Of a stretch of DNA of 64,000 bases, positions 39,854 to 53,382 are shown one piece after another. Both the position numbers and the translations under genes were made by a program. The notes under the pieces are model-generated. The model ran no database searches. It was not told the DNA's origin and saw only the letters and a list, made by a program, of their open reading frames with translations. Source of the DNA: Crossaster papposus (Eukaryota; Echinodermata; Asteroidea; Velatida; Solasteridae); assembly GCA_037893245.1 (NCBI GenBank), contig JBAIAA010000538.1, positions 1 to 64,000 of the forward strand. Direction: 5' to 3'. The number at the start of each line of letters is the position of its first letter. Position 1 is the stretch's first letter.

Positions 39854-40321
39854 CTATAAAGCATGCTCAATTGCATCAAGGATGCGCTCCACCCTTTCCA
39901 TACGCCTTTCATGTGCGTCCAACAAGTCTGCGTAGCGCTCCTGATTTCGCCTTGCTAGTTGCCATAGAGGTATCCGCCTTCGGACACCTACTTCTGCATC
40001 ACCGTCAGTGTCAACTTGAGGTTCCTCGGGCAGACTAAAGAGGGATGGGTGGAGCGACCAATAACTCATTCTCAAGAGGTGGTGAGGGCGGTCTAGGAGC
40101 CGGTAAATTGTCCGGTGGATCTTCTACTTGTTCTTCCGGTGGTGGGGCGGGATTAAGTTCGTCGTCCAGGGGTGGGGCAGCATTTGGTGTGGTATGTGCT
40201 CCCTAACATAAGCCAACAAGCGGACATAGTTATTTCTGTGTACCAGCCATCCTCTACGAATTACTCTCTTTTCTTGATCACTCATTACAAAGCGACCCCT
40301 CGCAACTGCTCTGTCTGCCAT
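39854..40321 (-). pseudogene. Possible second Harbinger protein, broken
   Basis: Two minus-strand open pieces (40124-40321 and 39854-40075) lie inside the same TIR pair. The first begins MADRAVARGRFVMSDQEKRV; the second ends in an arginine/leucine-rich helix (RRNQERYADLLDAHERRMER). Harbinger elements usually carry a DNA-binding helper gene with such a helical C-terminus. The assignment is by position and composition only; no SANT/Myb motif is clear. Confidence 0.35.
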
Positions 40322-40709
40322 CGTGGCGATACAGTCAAAGTTTACTGTACTTGGCGATACTCAATCACATCTGGCTTGTAAAAGATTAAAAGGAATAGAC
40401 GCGGTGAAAACCATTTCCAGCTATAACAATGATGAAGCTATTCTACCGTACACTATCACAAGAGTATTATTATGGAAATGTCCAGGTGGCTATAGCGAGA
40501 GTTGGGGGCCTCTCTATCTTTATTTTCTGTTGTCTTATTATGGTAATTGCCAAGCGCTCCTACTTGTCAAAAGCTGGACCATCACTGGCCAATTACATAC
40601 TCGGATACGCTACCGATAGCCAATAATTATTCATTACAGTGATTTTGGGAGGATACGTAGTTCTGTAGGTCATTTACGTATCCGTCCGTAATAGTTTTGC
40701 AATCGCCCT

Positions 40710-42242
40710 AGTAGTGTTCCTTCGTTTTGAACGTACGTACGACCGTACACCGTCAAGACCTCGCCATTGCCCAATGAGAAGCTCTGCACAACGGGCTCCG
40801 CCCAATTCAGAATGTTGTATTGACTGAACATCATAAATATTCATGTTATACAGAAGAGCTTTTTCAAGAAAGGCAGTGCACACAGAAAATCCCGTATTGT
40901 ACTTGTACATGTACATGTACAGTATATATAATGGCACATGTATTATGCTAAGTTGTATTACTTTTCGGGGTGAACAAATAGATCGATGGGGCGAAGCTTG
41001 GACATGCGACTGCCGGGCCGGCGCTCCGCCGGCTGAGCTGTTTTGCCCTGTGTGGGTGGTCTGCCAGGTTGTCAGTGTCTTGTTCTGGGGTGCTGGTCGG
41101 GAGTCAAGTACAAGAAAAATGTACACCGGAGTGCTGGTAGCCGGAGATCACGCCCGAATTGTGATACAGCAAGTTTGTAGGGCGCCGGTCCGGTTTTCCG
41201 GGGGTCGCGGTTTCGGGTTCCGCCTTACCGATTTCTTTGTTCACCTTGAAATTTATGCCAATTTATCTAGTTAGTCTCTCTTGTGGTTTATTTGTGTATG
41301 AATGTAAAATAATGTATACACAATTTATAAGATAACAAGTCGTATCCTCATTGAGTTATTGTTCATCCCATTTCTTTTTGAGCCACTCAGTTTTGGGATT
41401 CGGCTTTTTTGAATGTATCCTGTCCACTAGTTAATTGTTTGTTTGACAGTTTGTTTGTTTGTTGGGGTGTTGGGGCGTTTGTTGGGGCGTTGGGGTGTTG
41501 TTTGTTTGTTAATTTTGTATTTTATTTTTTGACTTGCTTGCCATCTTGTTCTTACATGTATGTAAATAACAGATTATTTATATCAAATGTATTGTATTTA
41601 ATTTTAATTTATTTTTATTTGATGTATAGTAATTGTATGTAGACATTTCAAGGTTGGGTAGGCAGGCTTTAGGGCTACAGTGTTTTAGTACACTTTTGCC
41701 TACCCTGGCCAGCCTTGAATGTTTTTTTTTTTGTCTTTGTGTAGATCCAACCCTCAATCTTTTATCATTTGTCTAACCTCCCCCCCCCCCCCGAAATACA
41801 CCACATTCTCACTCCCTATTTTCCTTCCTTTCCCTCTGTAAACCCACAACCACTCGTCACTCGCCTACCCCACACACTCACAACTCCCCCTCCCCCCTAC
41901 TTGACCACTCCCCTACTTGACCACTCACCTCCTCACCCCTCCCCTCTTCACCCCTCCCCTCCTCACCCCTCCCCTCCTCCCCTCCTCCACCCCTCCCCTT
42001 GCATACCGGTACTTTACTTCTCATTTTCCTTCGTTTCCCTCCGATAACCCCATCCCCCACTAACCCCAGCTCTCTAATCCTCCTTACCTCTTGAATAATT
42101 CAGTTTTGCTATTCAAACTTATTGTTTCTGTTATTTTGATTGCATTGTTACTTTATACTTGCAATGACTTCATGTACAGCTGTATAACTTTGTCAATGTA
42201 CTGTTTTTGATTTCTTGGCCGAATAAATAATAATAATAATAA
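40710..42242. other. Non-coding spacer with low-complexity tracts
   Basis: It contains a G/T-rich stretch (41440-41520) and a pyrimidine-rich block of CCCCTCCTCA-type units (41780-42010). An ATA microsatellite (42226-42241) follows GGCCGAATAAATA, like the 3' tail of a LINE. No coding sequence supported. Confidence 0.5.
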
Positions 42243-43606
42243 CTAGACATGTGTTTGTGGACAAACACAGAGCTGTTTCGGGTTTCGAAAATGACTTTTA
42301 ATATGTGGGTGGTGGTCTTAGTGCTTGTTAAGTCTGAAGTCGATTAGATTTACCCCAGTGCCAAAGATATATTGGTTGAAAAAACCGTGTACGAATCCTA
42401 TGGGGAAAACTACACCTTTAATGTGACGTTACATGACCCACGATGACGTCATCCCGACATCATCCTAATTTTCGCCTATAACACATCCTGGAATACATGA
42501 ATACCAAGTTTGACCCCAATCGGACCTGTACTTCTAGAGATAAAGGGCCCTAACAATTGCACCTTTAATGTGACGTCACATGACCCCGGATGACGTAATC
42601 ATGACGATTTTCCTCTTGGCCCTCCTGAGGATAGTGGTTGAGGTTTGTATTAAGTCTAAAGTCGGTCGGATGTACCAAAGTGTCAAAGTCAATAGTCTGA
42701 AGGAAAACGTGTACAAAACCTATGGGACAAAATTGCACCTTTAAAGTGACGTCACATGACCCACGATGACGTCATCATGACGTCACTTCAATTTATACCT
42801 GTAACACATCCCCTAATACTTGCATACCACGTTTGACCCCAATCGGACTTGTACTTCAAGAGAAAGAGGGTCTTTTAAAATCACCTTTAATGTGACGTCA
42901 CATGACCTACATGACGTCATCCTGACGAAGTTCATCGTGGCCCTCCTGGGGACGGTGATTGAGGTGTGTGCTAAGTCTCAAGTCGATCAAATTTACGAAA
43001 GTGTCAAAGTCAATAGTCTAAAGAAAAAAGTGTACAAAACCTATGGGGGAACATTTTCACCTTTATCGTGAAGTCACGTGACCTTGAATGACGTAATCGT
43101 GCCGAATTTCTTCTAGGGCCGTCTGTGGATGGTGGTCTAAGTGTGTGCCAAGTCTCAAGTCGATCGGATTTACTAAAGTGTCAAAGTCAATAGTCTAAAG
43201 AAAAACGTGTACAAAACCAATGGGAGAAAAATGTGAACCTTTAATGTGACGTCACGTGACCTTGAATGACGCAATCGTGCCGAAGTTCTTTCAGAAACAT
43301 TTGGGGATGGTGTTCTAAGTGTATGCCAAGTTTCAAGTCGGTCGGATTTACCGAAGTGCCAAAGTCAATAGTCTGAAGAAAAACGTGTACAAAACCTATG
43401 GGGAAAAATTGCACCTTTAACATGACGTCACGTGACCATGAATGACGTAATCATTACGAATTTCTTCTAGGACCATCTGTGGGTGGTGATCTAAGAGTAT
43501 GCCAAGTCTCAAGTCGATCGGATTTATTAAAGTGTCAAAGTGTATTGGCAGAACAAACGTGTACAAATCCTATGGGGAAAATGACAAATAAGAAAAAAAA
43601 GAAAAA
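42243..43606 (+). repeat. Array unit 1, type I
   Basis: The start stem is at 42251-42268. Seven subrepeats carrying TGACGTCA or a near version follow at spacings of about 145 and 178 bp (near 42425, 42570, 42748, 42893, 43065, 43244, 43422). It ends A-rich, without a 3' hairpin. Confidence 0.7.
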
Positions 43607-46135
43607 CTAGAGATATGTCTGTTCAAGGAACAGAGCATATGGCTTTTTCGCATTTTTTTGTTGTATTGTTCATTACATTTATGATTTCATTTAATAAATT
43701 TCTTTACTTTAATTTTTTCAAAACTGCAAATTTTAAATTATTAATTGGATTATATCTCTCGCGGTTAATTTTCAGAAATGTTTAAAGGTTTTTTAATTGT
43801 AATTTCCGGTCTAGTGACGTCATATTATCGTGACGTAATTAACAAAAAGCTCGAGAGCTGTCTTAACTTTGCTATTTAAAGCAAAAATCTGGATTATATC
43901 TATCGCGGTTGATTTTTAAGCGACGTTTTAAGGTTTTAAGGTCTTTTCATTGTAACTTCCGGTTTGGTGACGTCATCAATAAATCTCTTTCTCAATATGT
44001 TGTTAGCACGAAGCTGATTATATACACCGGTTATAAAGTGATTTCAGCAAACTTCGCCACACACATCAACAGATTATTCATTTTAACAATTTTTCAACCT
44101 GCCGCTAGAGGGCGCTATAACGTGTTATGACGTCGCCGGTAATTATTTTGAAAAGTTTATTCTAGCCAGACACTAACATCGTTGAAAGTAAGTTCATATC
44201 ATTTTTCACTTTCAAATTATGAGGCACTTCCGGTTTGGACCGGAAGGAAGGGTCACGTGATTTTAAGCACACGAGATAAAATGAAGATTCTGGATTATTA
44301 TATCTATTGCCACAAAAATCAAGTTTCGGTCTTTTGTGGTTGATTTGTTATTTATTTTTAAAGATTAAATCAATTACACCTTTAAAATGACGTCACGTGA
44401 CCCCTGACGACGTAACCATGACGTATGTCTGCGAGACACGAGTTTACTATAGGGTCTTCATCTGGGTTAAGTTTTATGGAAATACGACTTTGTTTTTCGT
44501 TAAAAGTGCTTGGAATTGTGCAAACAACGTTCACAAAGTCTATGGGATTGGATTCTGCGTAGCCGAGAGCCTGTTTACCTACCTGTCGCACACGGCGCCC
44601 TTCCCCATAGGCAATTTGATGACGTCATCCTGTTTCGCTTGTTGGCGGCTAGTGTCCTCTTGGGTGAGCGTACATTTGCATGCACGTACGATGTCAGTGG
44701 TGATACATTCGCTCAATGCATAGTACACTATCAGTGTATACGTACGTACATATACAAGCATGTACACCCCTATTATACGTGTGCCAGGCACATATAAGGG
44801 GTCAATGCTTTATGCGCCTAGGCCAAAACGATTACATTTCAAGGGTGCCGCAGGGTATGTTCAAGTTCGTTTTTTGCCCCAAAACACAGGGAAGTTCGAG
44901 AACTACTTTTACATTAACCTTTAGAACAAAAATAAAGATTGTATCTGTCAGGTTTAATTTTTTAGGAATTTTCAAAGGAAAAGGAGTCTTTTCATTCTAA
45001 CTTCCGGTCTGGTGACGTCATAATTTTTTCTTCCCGTCAACTTGTTCCTAGCATGAAGCTGATTAAATACACCGGTTATAAAGTGATTTCAGCAAACTTC
45101 GCCACACACATCAACAGATTATTCATTTTAACAATTTTTCAACCTGCCGCTAGAGGGCGCTATAACGTGTTATGACGTCGCCGGTAATTATTTTGAAAAG
45201 TTTATTCTAGCCAGACACTAACATCGTTGACAGTAAGTTCATATCATTTTTCAGTTTTAAATTATAAGGCACTTCCGGTTTGGACCGGAAGGAAGGGTCA
45301 CGTGATTTCACGCACATGAGTTGAAATGAAGATCTTTAATTATTCTATCTATCGAGAGCTGTCTTAACTTTGCTATTTCAAGCAAAAATCTGGATTATAT
45401 CTATCGCGGTTGATTTTTAAGCGACGTTTTAAGGTTTTAAGGTCTTTTCATTGTAACTTCCGGTTTGGTGACGTCATCAATAAATATCTTTCTCAATATG
45501 TTCTTAGCACGAAGCTGATTATATACACCGGTTATAAAGTGATTTCAGCAAACTTCGCTACACACATTAACAGATTATTCATTTTAACAATTTTTCAACC
45601 TGCCGCTAGAGGGCGCTATAACGTGTTATGACGTCGCCGGTAATTATTTTGAAAAGTTTATTCTAGCCAGACACTAACATCGTTGAAAGTAAGTTCATAT
45701 CATTTTTCACTTTCAAATTATGAGGCACTTCCGGTTTAGACCGGAAGGAAGGGTCACGTGATTTCACGCACACGAGATAAAATTAAGATCCTGGATTATT
45801 CTATCTATTGCCACAAAAATTAAGTTTCGGTCTTTTGCGGTTGATTTGTTATTGAATTTCAAAGATTAAATCAATAACACCTTTAAGATGACGTCACGTG
45901 ACCCCTGATGACGTCACCATGACGTATTTCTGCGAGACACGAGTTCACTATGGGGTCTTCACCTGGGTTAAGTTTTATGTAAATACGACTTTGTTTTCGA
46001 TTAAAAGTGACGGGCAGAAAAAACGTGTACAAAGTCTATGGGGTTTAGGTTACTAAAAGAAAAGAAGAAAAAAAGAAGAAAAAAAAAAATCAGAACAAAA
46101 ACAAAGGCTTTTTCGCAAAATTGCGAAAAAGCCAA
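43607..46135 (+). repeat. Array unit 2, type III
   Basis: Holds CTCF-like words at 44102, 45147 and 45603 and the paired CTTCCGGT/ACCGGAAG palindrome at about 44227, 45272 and 45728. Terminal hairpin 46106-46133 with stem GGCTTTTTCGC. Confidence 0.7.
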
Positions 46136-48619
46136 CTAGAACTACGTCTGTTCGAGGAACAGAACATAGGGCTTTTTCGCATTCGCAATTTTTTTGATTA
46201 AATTTTTCAAAAATTGACTTTTTATACCATCAAAACAATTTAAAATCATTGAAAACGAATTTAAGTTAATTTAAACAGATTACAATTATTTCAAACTGAT
46301 TAAAACGATGACGTCACACGTTTGTGAACTTTGTTTGCAACTATCTATCACCTAACAATACAAAAAGATGTGTTATGTTAGCACGTTCCGTTGCTGATAT
46401 GGCTTAAAGGTCTAAAAACGTAATAATTCAAATATAATCGTAATATGACGTAACATTTGTCAACATGCCGCTAGAGGGCGCTATAACATTTTATAAAGTC
46501 ACCGTTAACTTGTTTGTTACTTACAACCTAGCCAGCGCCTAACATCGTTTAAAGTAAGTTTACATCGTTTCCCACTTTTAAATTATAAGGCACTTCCGGT
46601 TTGGACCGGAAGGAAGGGTCAGGTCTTTTTGCATGTATTACAAATTATGAAGACCATGGATTAATCTATCAATTCCCTTAAAAATCTAAATCGGATCTCT
46701 TACAGTTGATTTTATAAGGATTTTCAAAGATTAAATTTAGAAATATTTGGTTGCTTGTAATCTGACACTTGATGACGTCATTGTGACGTAATTAACAGAA
46801 ACTCGAGATCAGTCTTAACTTTGCTATTTGAAGCAAAAATCTGGATATATCTATAGCGGTTGATTTTTAAGCGACTTTTTACAGTTTAAAGGATTTTTTA
46901 TTGTAACTTCCGGTTTGGTGACGTCATAAATATTTCTCCTTCCCAATATGGTCTAAGCATGAAGCTGATTATATACACCAGTTATAAAGTTATTTCAGCA
47001 AACTTCGCAACACACATCAACAGATTAATCATTTTAACCATTTTCAACCTGCCGCTAGAGGGCGCTATAACATGTTATGACGTCGCCGGAATTTTTTTGA
47101 ATAGTTTATTCTAGCCAGACAATAACATCGTTAAAAGTAAGTTCATATCATTTTTCACTTTCAAATTATAAGGCACTTCCGGTTTTGACCGGAAGGAAGG
47201 GTCACGTGATTTCACGCACACGAGATAAAATGAAGATCCTGGATTATTCTATTAATTGCCACAAAATTCAAGTTTCGGTCAATTGCGGTTGATGTTTTAT
47301 TGATTTTCAAAGATAAAATCAATTGAACCTTTAAGATGACGTCACGTGACTCCTGATGACGTCATTATGACGTCTGTCTGCGAGACACCAGTTCACTATT
47401 GGGTCTTCACCTGGGTCAAGTTTATGGGAATACGACTTTGTTTTTCCGTTAAAAGTGCTTTGAATTGTGCAAGCAACGTTTACAAAGTCTACGGGGTTGG
47501 ATTCTGCGTAGCCGAAAGCGTGTTTACCTACCTGTCGTACGCGGCGCCCTTCCCCATGGGCAATTTGATGACGTCATCCTGTTTCACAGGTTGGCGGCTA
47601 GTGTCCTCTTGGGTGAGCGTACATGTGCTTGCACCAACGATGTCAGTGGTGATACATTCGCTCAATACATAATACACTATCAGTGTATACGTACATGTAC
47701 TATCATGTATATTATACGGGTGCCATGCACACGTAAGGGGTCAATGCTTTTTGCACCTAGGCCAAAACGATTACATTTCAAGGGTGCCGCAGGGTATGTT
47801 CAAGTTCGTTTTTTGCCCCAAAACACAGGGAAGTTCGAGAACTACTTTTACATTAACCTTTAGAGCAAAAATCAAGATTGTATCTGTCAGGTTTAATTTT
47901 TTAGGAATTTTCAAAGGAAAACGAGTCTTTTCATTCTAACTTCCGGTCTGGTGACGTCATAATTTTTTCTTCCCGTCAACTTGTTCCTAGCATGAAGCTG
48001 ATTAAATACACCGGTTATAAAGTGATTTCAGCAAACTTCGCCACACACATCAACAGATTATTCATTTTAACAATTTTTCAAACTGCCGCTAGAGGGCGCT
48101 ATAACATGTTATGACGTCACCAATATTTTTTTTGAAAAATACATTGTAGCCAGACACTAACATCGTTGAAAGTAAGTTCATATCATTTTTCACTTTCAAA
48201 TTATGAGGCACTTCCGGTTTAGACCGGAAGGAAGGGTCACGTGATTTCACGCACACGAGATAAAATTAAGATCCTGGATTATTCTATCTATTGCCACAAA
48301 AATTTAGTTTCGGTCTTTTGGGGTTGATTTGTTATTGAATTTCAAAGATTAAATCAATTACACCTTTAAGATGACGTCACGTGACCCCTGATGACGTCAC
48401 CATGACGTATTTCTGCGAGACACGAGTTCACTATAGGGTCTTCACCTGGGTTAAGTTTTATGGAAATACGACTTTGTTTTCTGGTAAAAGTACTTGTGCA
48501 AAAAAACGTGCACAAAGTCTATGGGGTTTAGGTTACTAAAAGAAAAAAAAAAGAAGAAGAAGAAAAAAAAAAATCAGAACAAAAACAAAGGCTTTTTCGC
48601 AAATTTGCGAAAAAGCCAA
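46136..48619 (+). repeat. Array unit 3, type II
   Basis: CTCF-like words at 46468, 47052 and 48086. Palindromes at about 46592, 47175 and 48209, the last two repeating the roughly 1035-bp spacing of unit 2. Terminal hairpin 48590-48617. Confidence 0.7.
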
Positions 48620-50023
48620 CTAGAAATATGTCTGTTCTATGAACAGAGCATATGGCTTTTCCGCAATTTTTGTCATTGTTCATTACATTTATGATTTTAT
48701 TTGTTAAATTTCCTTAGCATTCTATTTTTAAAAATGAAAATTGAAAAACATTAATTGGATTAAATCTCGCGGTTTATTTTAGGCAATGTTTAAACCTTTA
48801 AAGGTCTTTTCATTGTAACTTCCGGTCTAGTGACGTCATATTTGTTTCTCATTGCCAACTTGTTCCTAACAAGATGCTGATTATAAATACCAGTTATAAA
48901 GCGATTTGAGCAAACTTCGCCATACACATCAACTGATTATTCATTTTAAACATTTTTCAAACTGCCACTAGAGGGCGCCATAACAATTGATGACGTCGCC
49001 GGTAACTTTTGTGTAGAGAGCAGCCTAGCCATAGACTATCATCGTTGAAAGTAAGTTCATATCATTTTCAACTTTCAAATGATAAGGCACTTCCGGTTTG
49101 GACCGGAAGGAAGGGTCAAGTCATTTTGCATGTAATACGAAATATGAAGACCCTGGATTATTCTATCAATTCCCGTTAAAATCTAAATCAGATCTCTTAC
49201 AGTTGATTTTATATTGATTTTTAAAGATTAAATCTAGAAATTATTAGTTGCTTGTCATCTGATCCTTGATGACGTCATCATGACGTCATTAACATAAAGC
49301 TCGAGAGCTGTCTGAACTTGTCTATTTAAAGAAAAAAAAAAGAATTATATCTATCGCGGTTGAATTTTCAGCAATTATTTAAGGTTTAAAGTTCTTTTCA
49401 TTGTAACTTCCGGTCTAGTGACGTCATATTTGTTTCTCTCCGCCAACTTGTTCTTAACATGAAGCTGATTATATTCACCAGATATAAAGTGATTTGGGCA
49501 AACTTCGCCACACACATCAACTGATTATTCATTTTTAACAGTTTTCAACCTGCCGCTAGAGGGCGCCATAACAATTTATGACGTCGCCGGTAACTTTTGT
49601 GTAGAGAGCAGCCTAGCCAGAGACTATCATCGTTGAAAGTAAGTTCATATCATTTATCACTTTCAAATTATAAGCCACTTCCGGTTTGGACCGGAAGGAA
49701 GGGTCACGTGATTGTACGCACACGAGATAAAATGAAGATCCTTAATTATTCTATCGATTCCCACAAACTTCAAGTTACGGTCTTTTGCGGTTGATTTTGT
49801 ATTGATTTTCAAAGATTAAATTATTAAAACTTTAAGATGACGTCACGTGTCACGTTATGACGTCATGATGACATCCGAGTTTTAGGCACTAGCTCAGTAC
49901 GAGTTCTGAGTATGTGCAAAGTTTCAATGAAATTGAAGTATGTTTAATGACAAAAGTGACCTCCAGAAGAAACGTGTACAAAGTCTATGCGATTTATGGG
50001 ACAAGAACAAGAAGAAGAAAAAA
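48620..50023 (+). repeat. Array unit 4, type III
   Basis: The start stem has a changed loop (TAT) but intact CTGTTC/GAACAG arms. CTCF-like words at 48965 (full consensus match) and 49553. The end is A-rich without hairpin. Confidence 0.65.
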
Positions 50024-51376
50024 CTAGACATGTGTTTGTGGACAAACACAGAGCTGTTTCGGATGTCTAAGATAACTTTCATTATGTGTGTGCCAAGTCT
50101 GAAATCGATTGGATTTGTCAATTTTCCCAAGATATATAAGTTGAAAATACGTGTACAAATCCTATGGGAAAAACTGCACCTTTAAAGTGACGTCACATGA
50201 CACCCGATGATGTCATCATGATGTCATCTTAATTTTCGTCTATTACACATTCTGGAATACTTGCATACCAAGTTTGGCCCCAATCAGACATGTACTTCCA
50301 GAGATAGAGGGTCCTAAAATCTGCCCCTTTAATGTGACGTCATATGACCCACGATGACGTCATCCTGACGATTTCCCCCTTGGCCCTCCTGGGTATGGTG
50401 GTCGAGGTGTGTGCCAAGTCCGAAGTCGATCGGATTTACCAAATTGTCAAATTCAATAGTCTAAAGAAAAACGTGTACAAAACCTATGGAGAAAATTGAA
50501 CCTTTAATGTGACGTCACATGACACCCGATGATGTCATAATTACGTCATCCTATTTTTTTGTCTATAACACATCCTCGAATACTTGCAAACCAAGTTTGA
50601 CCCCAACCGGACTTGTACTTTCAGAGTTAGACGGTCTTAAAAACTACACCTTTAATGTGACGTCACATTACCCCCGATGACGTCATCTTGATTATTTTGT
50701 TCTTGACCCTCCTAAGGATGGTGGTCGAGGTCTGTGCTAAGTCTCAAGTCGATCGAATTGACAGAAGTGTCAAATTCAATATTTTGAAGAAAAACGTGTA
50801 CAAAACCTATGGAGAAAATTGAACCTTTAATGTGACGTCACATGACCCACGATGACGTCATCATGACAATTTTTCTCCTGGACCTCCTGGGGATGGTGGT
50901 CGAGGTGTGTGCTAAGTTTCAAGTCAATCGGATTCACCAAACTGTCAAATTAAATAGTCTGAAGAAAAACGTGTACAAAACCTATGGGGGAATAATTTGC
51001 ACATTTAACGTGACGTCACGTGACCTTGAAAGACGCAATCGTGCCGAATTTCTTCCAATATCATTTGTGGGTGGTGTTCTAAGTGTATGCCAAGTTTCAA
51101 GTCGGTCGGATTTATCGAAGTGCCAAAGTCAATAGTCTGAAGAAAAACGTGTACAAAACCTATGGGGAAAATTTCACCTTTAAAGTGACGTCACGTGACC
51201 TTGAATCACGCAATCGAGCCAAATTTCTTCTAGGACCATCTGTGGGTGGAGGTCTAAGTGTACACCAAGTCTCAAGTCAATTGTAATCACCAAAGTGCCA
51301 AAGTGTATTGGCAGAACAAACGTGTGTAAATCCTATGGGTAAAAACACTGAAAGTGGAAAAAAAAAAAAGGAAAAA
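50024..51376 (+). repeat. Array unit 5, type I
   Basis: TGACGTCA-bearing subrepeats like those of unit 1. It ends in a 10-nt A run before GGAAAAA and the next CTAG. Confidence 0.65.
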
Positions 51377-52459
51377 CTAGACATGTGTTTGTGGACAAAC
51401 ACAGAGCTGTTTCGAGTGTCTTTCAATATGTGTGTGATGATCTTTTGTGTGTGCCAAGTCTTAAGTCGATCAGATTTACTAAAGTGTCAAAGTCAATAGT
51501 CTAAAGAAAAACGTGTACAAAACCTATGGTGGAAAATTGAACCTTTAACATGACGCCCCGTGACCTTGAATGACGTAATTGTGCCGAATTTCCTCTAGGA
51601 CCGTCTGTGGATGGTGATCTAAGTGTGTGCCAAGTCTCAAGTCGATCGGATTTACTAAAGTGTCAAAGTCAATAGTCTAAAGAAAAACGTGTACAAAACC
51701 TATGGGGGAAAAATTGAACCTTTAACGTGCCGTCACGTGACCTTGAATGACGCAATCGTGCCGAATTTCTTCCAGAACCATATATGAGTGATGTTCTAAG
51801 GGTATGCCAAGTTTCAAGTCGGTCGGATTTACTAAAGTGTCAAAGTCAATAGTCTGAAGATAAACGTGTACAAAACCTATGGGAAAAAAATAGAAACTTT
51901 AACGTGACGCCCCGTGACCTTGAATGACGTAATCGTGCTGAATTTTTCTAGGGCCGTCCGTGGATGGTGGTCTAAGTGTGTGCCAAGTCTTAAGTCGATC
52001 GGATTTACTAAAGTGTCAAAGTCAATAGTCTAAAGAAAAACGTGTACAAAACCAATGGGAGAAAAATGTGAACCTTTAATGTGACGTCACGTGATCTTGA
52101 ATGATGCAATCGTGCCGACTTTCTTTCAGAAACATCTGGGGGTGGTGTTCTAAGTGTATGCTAAGTTTCAAGTCGGTCGGATTTACCGAAGTGCCAAAGT
52201 CAATAGTCTAAAGAAAAACGTGTACAAACCCTATGGGGAAAATTAAACCTTTAACGTGACGTCACGTGACCTTGAATGACGCAATCGAGCCAAATTTCTT
52301 CTAGGACCATCTGTGGGTGGAGGTCTAAGTGTATACCAAGTCTCAAGTCGATTGGATATACCAAAGTGCCAAAGTGTATTGGCAGAACAAACGTGTGTAA
52401 ATCCTATGGGTAAAAACACTGAAAGTGGAAAAAAAAAAAAGGAAAAAAAAAAAAAAAAA
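51377..52459 (+). repeat. Array unit 6, type I
   Basis: A shorter copy. Several subrepeats have lost the TGACGTCA palindrome (TGACGCCCCGTGACC). Ends in A runs. Confidence 0.65.
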
Positions 52460-53167
52460 CTAGACATGTGTTTGTGGACAAACACAGAGCTGTTTCGAGT
52501 GTCTTACATTACTTTCAATATGTGTGTGGTGGTCTTTTGTGTGTGCCAAGTCTCAAGTCGATCAGATTTACTAAACTGTCAAAGGCAATAGTCTAAAGAA
52601 AAACGTGTACAAAACCTATGGGAAAAAAATAGAAACTTTAACGTGACGCCCCGTGACCTTAAATGACGTAATCGTGCCGAATTTCTTCTAGGGCCGTCTG
52701 TGGATGGTGGTCTAAGTGTGTGCCAAGTCTCAAGTCGATCGGATTTACTAAAGTGTCAAAGTCAATAGTCTAAAGAAAAACGTGTACAAAACAATGGGAG
52801 AAAAATGTGAACCTTTAATGTGTCGTCATGTGACCTTGAATGACGCAATCGTGCCGAATTTCTTTCAGAAACATCTGGGGATGGTGTTCTAAGTGTATGC
52901 CAAGTTTCAAGTAGGTCGGATTTACCGAAGTGCCAAAGTCAATAGTCTGAAGAAAAACGTGTACAAAACCTATGGGAAAAATTTCACCTTTAACGTGACG
53001 TCACGTGACCTTGAATGACGCAATCGAGCCAAATTTCTTCTAGGACCATCTGTGGGTGGAGGTCTAAGTGTACACCAAGTCTCAAGTCGATTGGAATCAC
53101 CAAAGTGCCAAAGTGTATTGGCAGAACAAACGTGTGTAAATCCTATGGGTAAAAACACTGAAAGTGG

Positions 53168-53221
<54 letters not shown>

Positions 53222-53382
53222 TTAACGAAAACAAAAGCTGTTTCGGTGAAAAACCGAAACAGCTAAAAAGAAAAAAAAAAACTTTAACGAAAACAAAAGC
53301 TGTTTCGGTGAAAAACCGAAACAGCTAAAAAAACAAACAGAAGAAAAACAAAGGCTTTTTCGCTTTTTAGCGAAAAAGCCAA
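52460..53382 (+). repeat. Array unit 7, type I with three terminal hairpins
   Basis: Contains a 52-nt A tract (53168-53219). Then come two identical hairpins with stem GCTGTTTCGG/CCGAAACAGC (53237-53263, 53299-53325), the type I partner, and one with stem GGCTTTTTCGC (53353-53380), the type II partner. Confidence 0.7.

Larger units (their letters stand above)
38395..40709. mobile_element. PIF/Harbinger-like DNA transposon relic
   Basis: Inverted ends of 35 bp (38395-38429 and 40675-40709) share AGGG-GATTGCAAAACTA, TACGGACGGATACGTA and two mismatches. Inside are the C-terminal part of a Harbinger nuclease (+) and a minus-strand region that may be the second Harbinger protein. The expected 3-bp target duplication is not seen. 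The nuclease lacks its N-terminal half, so the element is non-autonomous or decayed. Confidence 0.6.
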
